This document shows, piece after piece, positions 33,765 to 34,064 of a stretch of 34,064 nt of DNA; the stretch's first letter is position 1; each line of letters begins with the position of its first letter. The notes under the pieces are model-generated. The model was given only the letters and a program-made list of their open reading frames with translations. It was not told the origin of the DNA and did no database searches. The DNA is from Aminobacter sp. J41. Its GTDB lineage: Bacteria > Pseudomonadota > Alphaproteobacteria > Rhizobiales > Rhizobiaceae. Where the stretch lies: contig NZ_JAGL01000033.1 of the NCBI RefSeq assembly GCF_000526635.1, forward strand, positions 1-34,064, written 5' to 3'. The position numbers were made by a program, and so were the translations under genes.

Positions 33765-33938
33765 GTGTGTTTGCGGAGGTGTAGAATGGTTGCGGGAAGG
33801 AGGCCGAGGGGATCCTGGTCGCCTCCGCTTGGGAAAGCAGACCGTGGCATGGCCTGGCCCCTTCCCGCAGTGCTGCTTTGAACCTGAACAGTTGCACGAG
33901 GCTGCTTACCCAGACCTCGCACCACAGGAACAGGCCCC
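33765..33938 (+). ncRNA. Candidate IS110 bridge RNA
   Basis: The first structured unit has the stem TGCGGGAAGG (33791-33800) with CCTTCCCGCA (33860-33869), then AGGCC (33801-33805) with GGCCT (33851-33855), and inside GGTC (33817-33820) with GACC (33840-33843), capped by GCTT-GGGA-AAGC. The open 5' side (33806-33816) carries AGGGGATCCT, identical to the flank. The open 3' side (33844-33850) is GTGGCAT. A second unit has CCTG/CAGG (33883-33886/33925-33928) around CGAGGCTG-CTTACC-CAG-A-CCTCG (33897-33919). Two guide loops upstream of the recombinase match the bridge RNA plan (established for IS621). Exact RNA ends are unknown. Confidence 0.5.
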
Positions 33939-34064
33939 ATGACCTTACACCCAAACTTCATCGGCTGCGACGTCTCCAAGGACACCCTCGATCTCTTCGA
34001 TCCCGAAAGCAGCCGCTACCGGCGCGTGGCCAACCGCTTCGAGGCGCTGCAGGACTTTGCCGCC
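33939..34064 (+). CDS. IS110-family recombinase, N-terminal part (cut by window edge)
   Basis: The 42 codons visible begin MTLHPNFIGCDVSKDTLDLF, followed by DPESSRYRRVANRFEALQDF. The FIGCDVSKDTLDL strand carries the first acidic residue (D11) of the RuvC-like DEDD catalytic domain of IS110 recombinases (family knowledge). The ATG at 33939 is preceded by AGGAACAGG, a weak ribosome site. The C-terminal serine domain lies outside the window, so intactness cannot be judged. Confidence 0.88.
   Translation, partial: MTLHPNFIGCDVSKDTLDLFDPESSRYRRVANRFEALQDFAA

Larger units (their letters stand above)
33765..34064 (+). mobile_element. IS110-family insertion sequence, left portion
   Basis: An IS110-type recombinase starts at 33939, and about 174 bases of non-coding sequence precede it. 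That is the typical layout of IS110-group elements, whose long left end encodes the bridge RNA. The left boundary is placed after a CT at 33763-33764. This rests on the repeat GGGGATCC being interrupted there and on the candidate guide matching up to that point. IS110 elements lack terminal inverted repeats, so the boundary is inferred. The element runs off the window. Confidence 0.6.

Noticed and set aside
1-34064. CRISPR array
   Set aside because: No series of regularly spaced direct repeats was seen. The repeats present are inverted palindromic elements, and no cas genes occur.

Overview
The window is GC-rich, densely coding chromosomal DNA from an alphaproteobacterium. Gene content (DUF952 next to pyrD, TauE/SafE next to TIGR02186, DUF6460, the TIGR02587/TIGR02588 pair) and palindromic intergenic repeats of the TCGTCATC...GATCCATGCC type point to Hyphomicrobiales (Rhizobiales), probably near Mesorhizobium/Phyllobacteriaceae. 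That placement is inference from gene content. Both window edges cut insertion sequences: an IS481-type transposase on the left and an IS110-type recombinase on the right.

Layout. 1-1661: IS481 end, then small membrane-associated genes (65 aa, DUF883/ElaB-like, 48 aa, DUF6460), two of them with possible general-stress (EcfG-type) promoters. 1666-4434: a MATE exporter facing the DUF952-pyrD pair. 4559-6851: a secreted coiled-coil protein, a TauE/SafE exporter and TIGR02186. 6856-12763: a complete four-gene ligase-associated DNA repair cluster, arranged divergently as helicase-PdeM on the minus strand and exonuclease-ligase on the plus strand. 12764-18754: a single-pass membrane protein, a nitronate monooxygenase-like flavoprotein, a Tat-exported 5'-nucleotidase and a phospholipase D/cardiolipin synthase-like protein, with a perfect 41-bp inverted repeat pair between the last two. 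18864-22730: a form II (coxSLM-order) molybdenum hydroxylase operon with a hairpin leader. 22927-23930: tRNA-Thr(CGT) followed by a lone DUF3800 gene of different base composition. 24045-25288: TIGR02588/TIGR02587. 25330-29037: a LysR regulator divergent from an amidohydrolase-amidohydrolase-Rieske operon of unknown substrate, followed by a convergent AbrB-type membrane protein. 30211-33173: def, rmuC and an LLM-class flavoprotein. 33174-34064: a 765-bp gene-free stretch crowded with palindromic repeats, then the IS110 left end.

Most striking observation. The non-coding left end of the IS110 element can fold like a bridge RNA (the guide RNA of IS110 recombinases). The 5' side of its first loop repeats 11 nt of the DNA flanking the insertion. 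The 3' side is complementary to ATGCC, which is how the same class of palindromic repeat continues elsewhere in this window. Together they suggest the element is programmed to insert into these chromosomal repeats. The right junction lies outside the window, so this remains a testable prediction.
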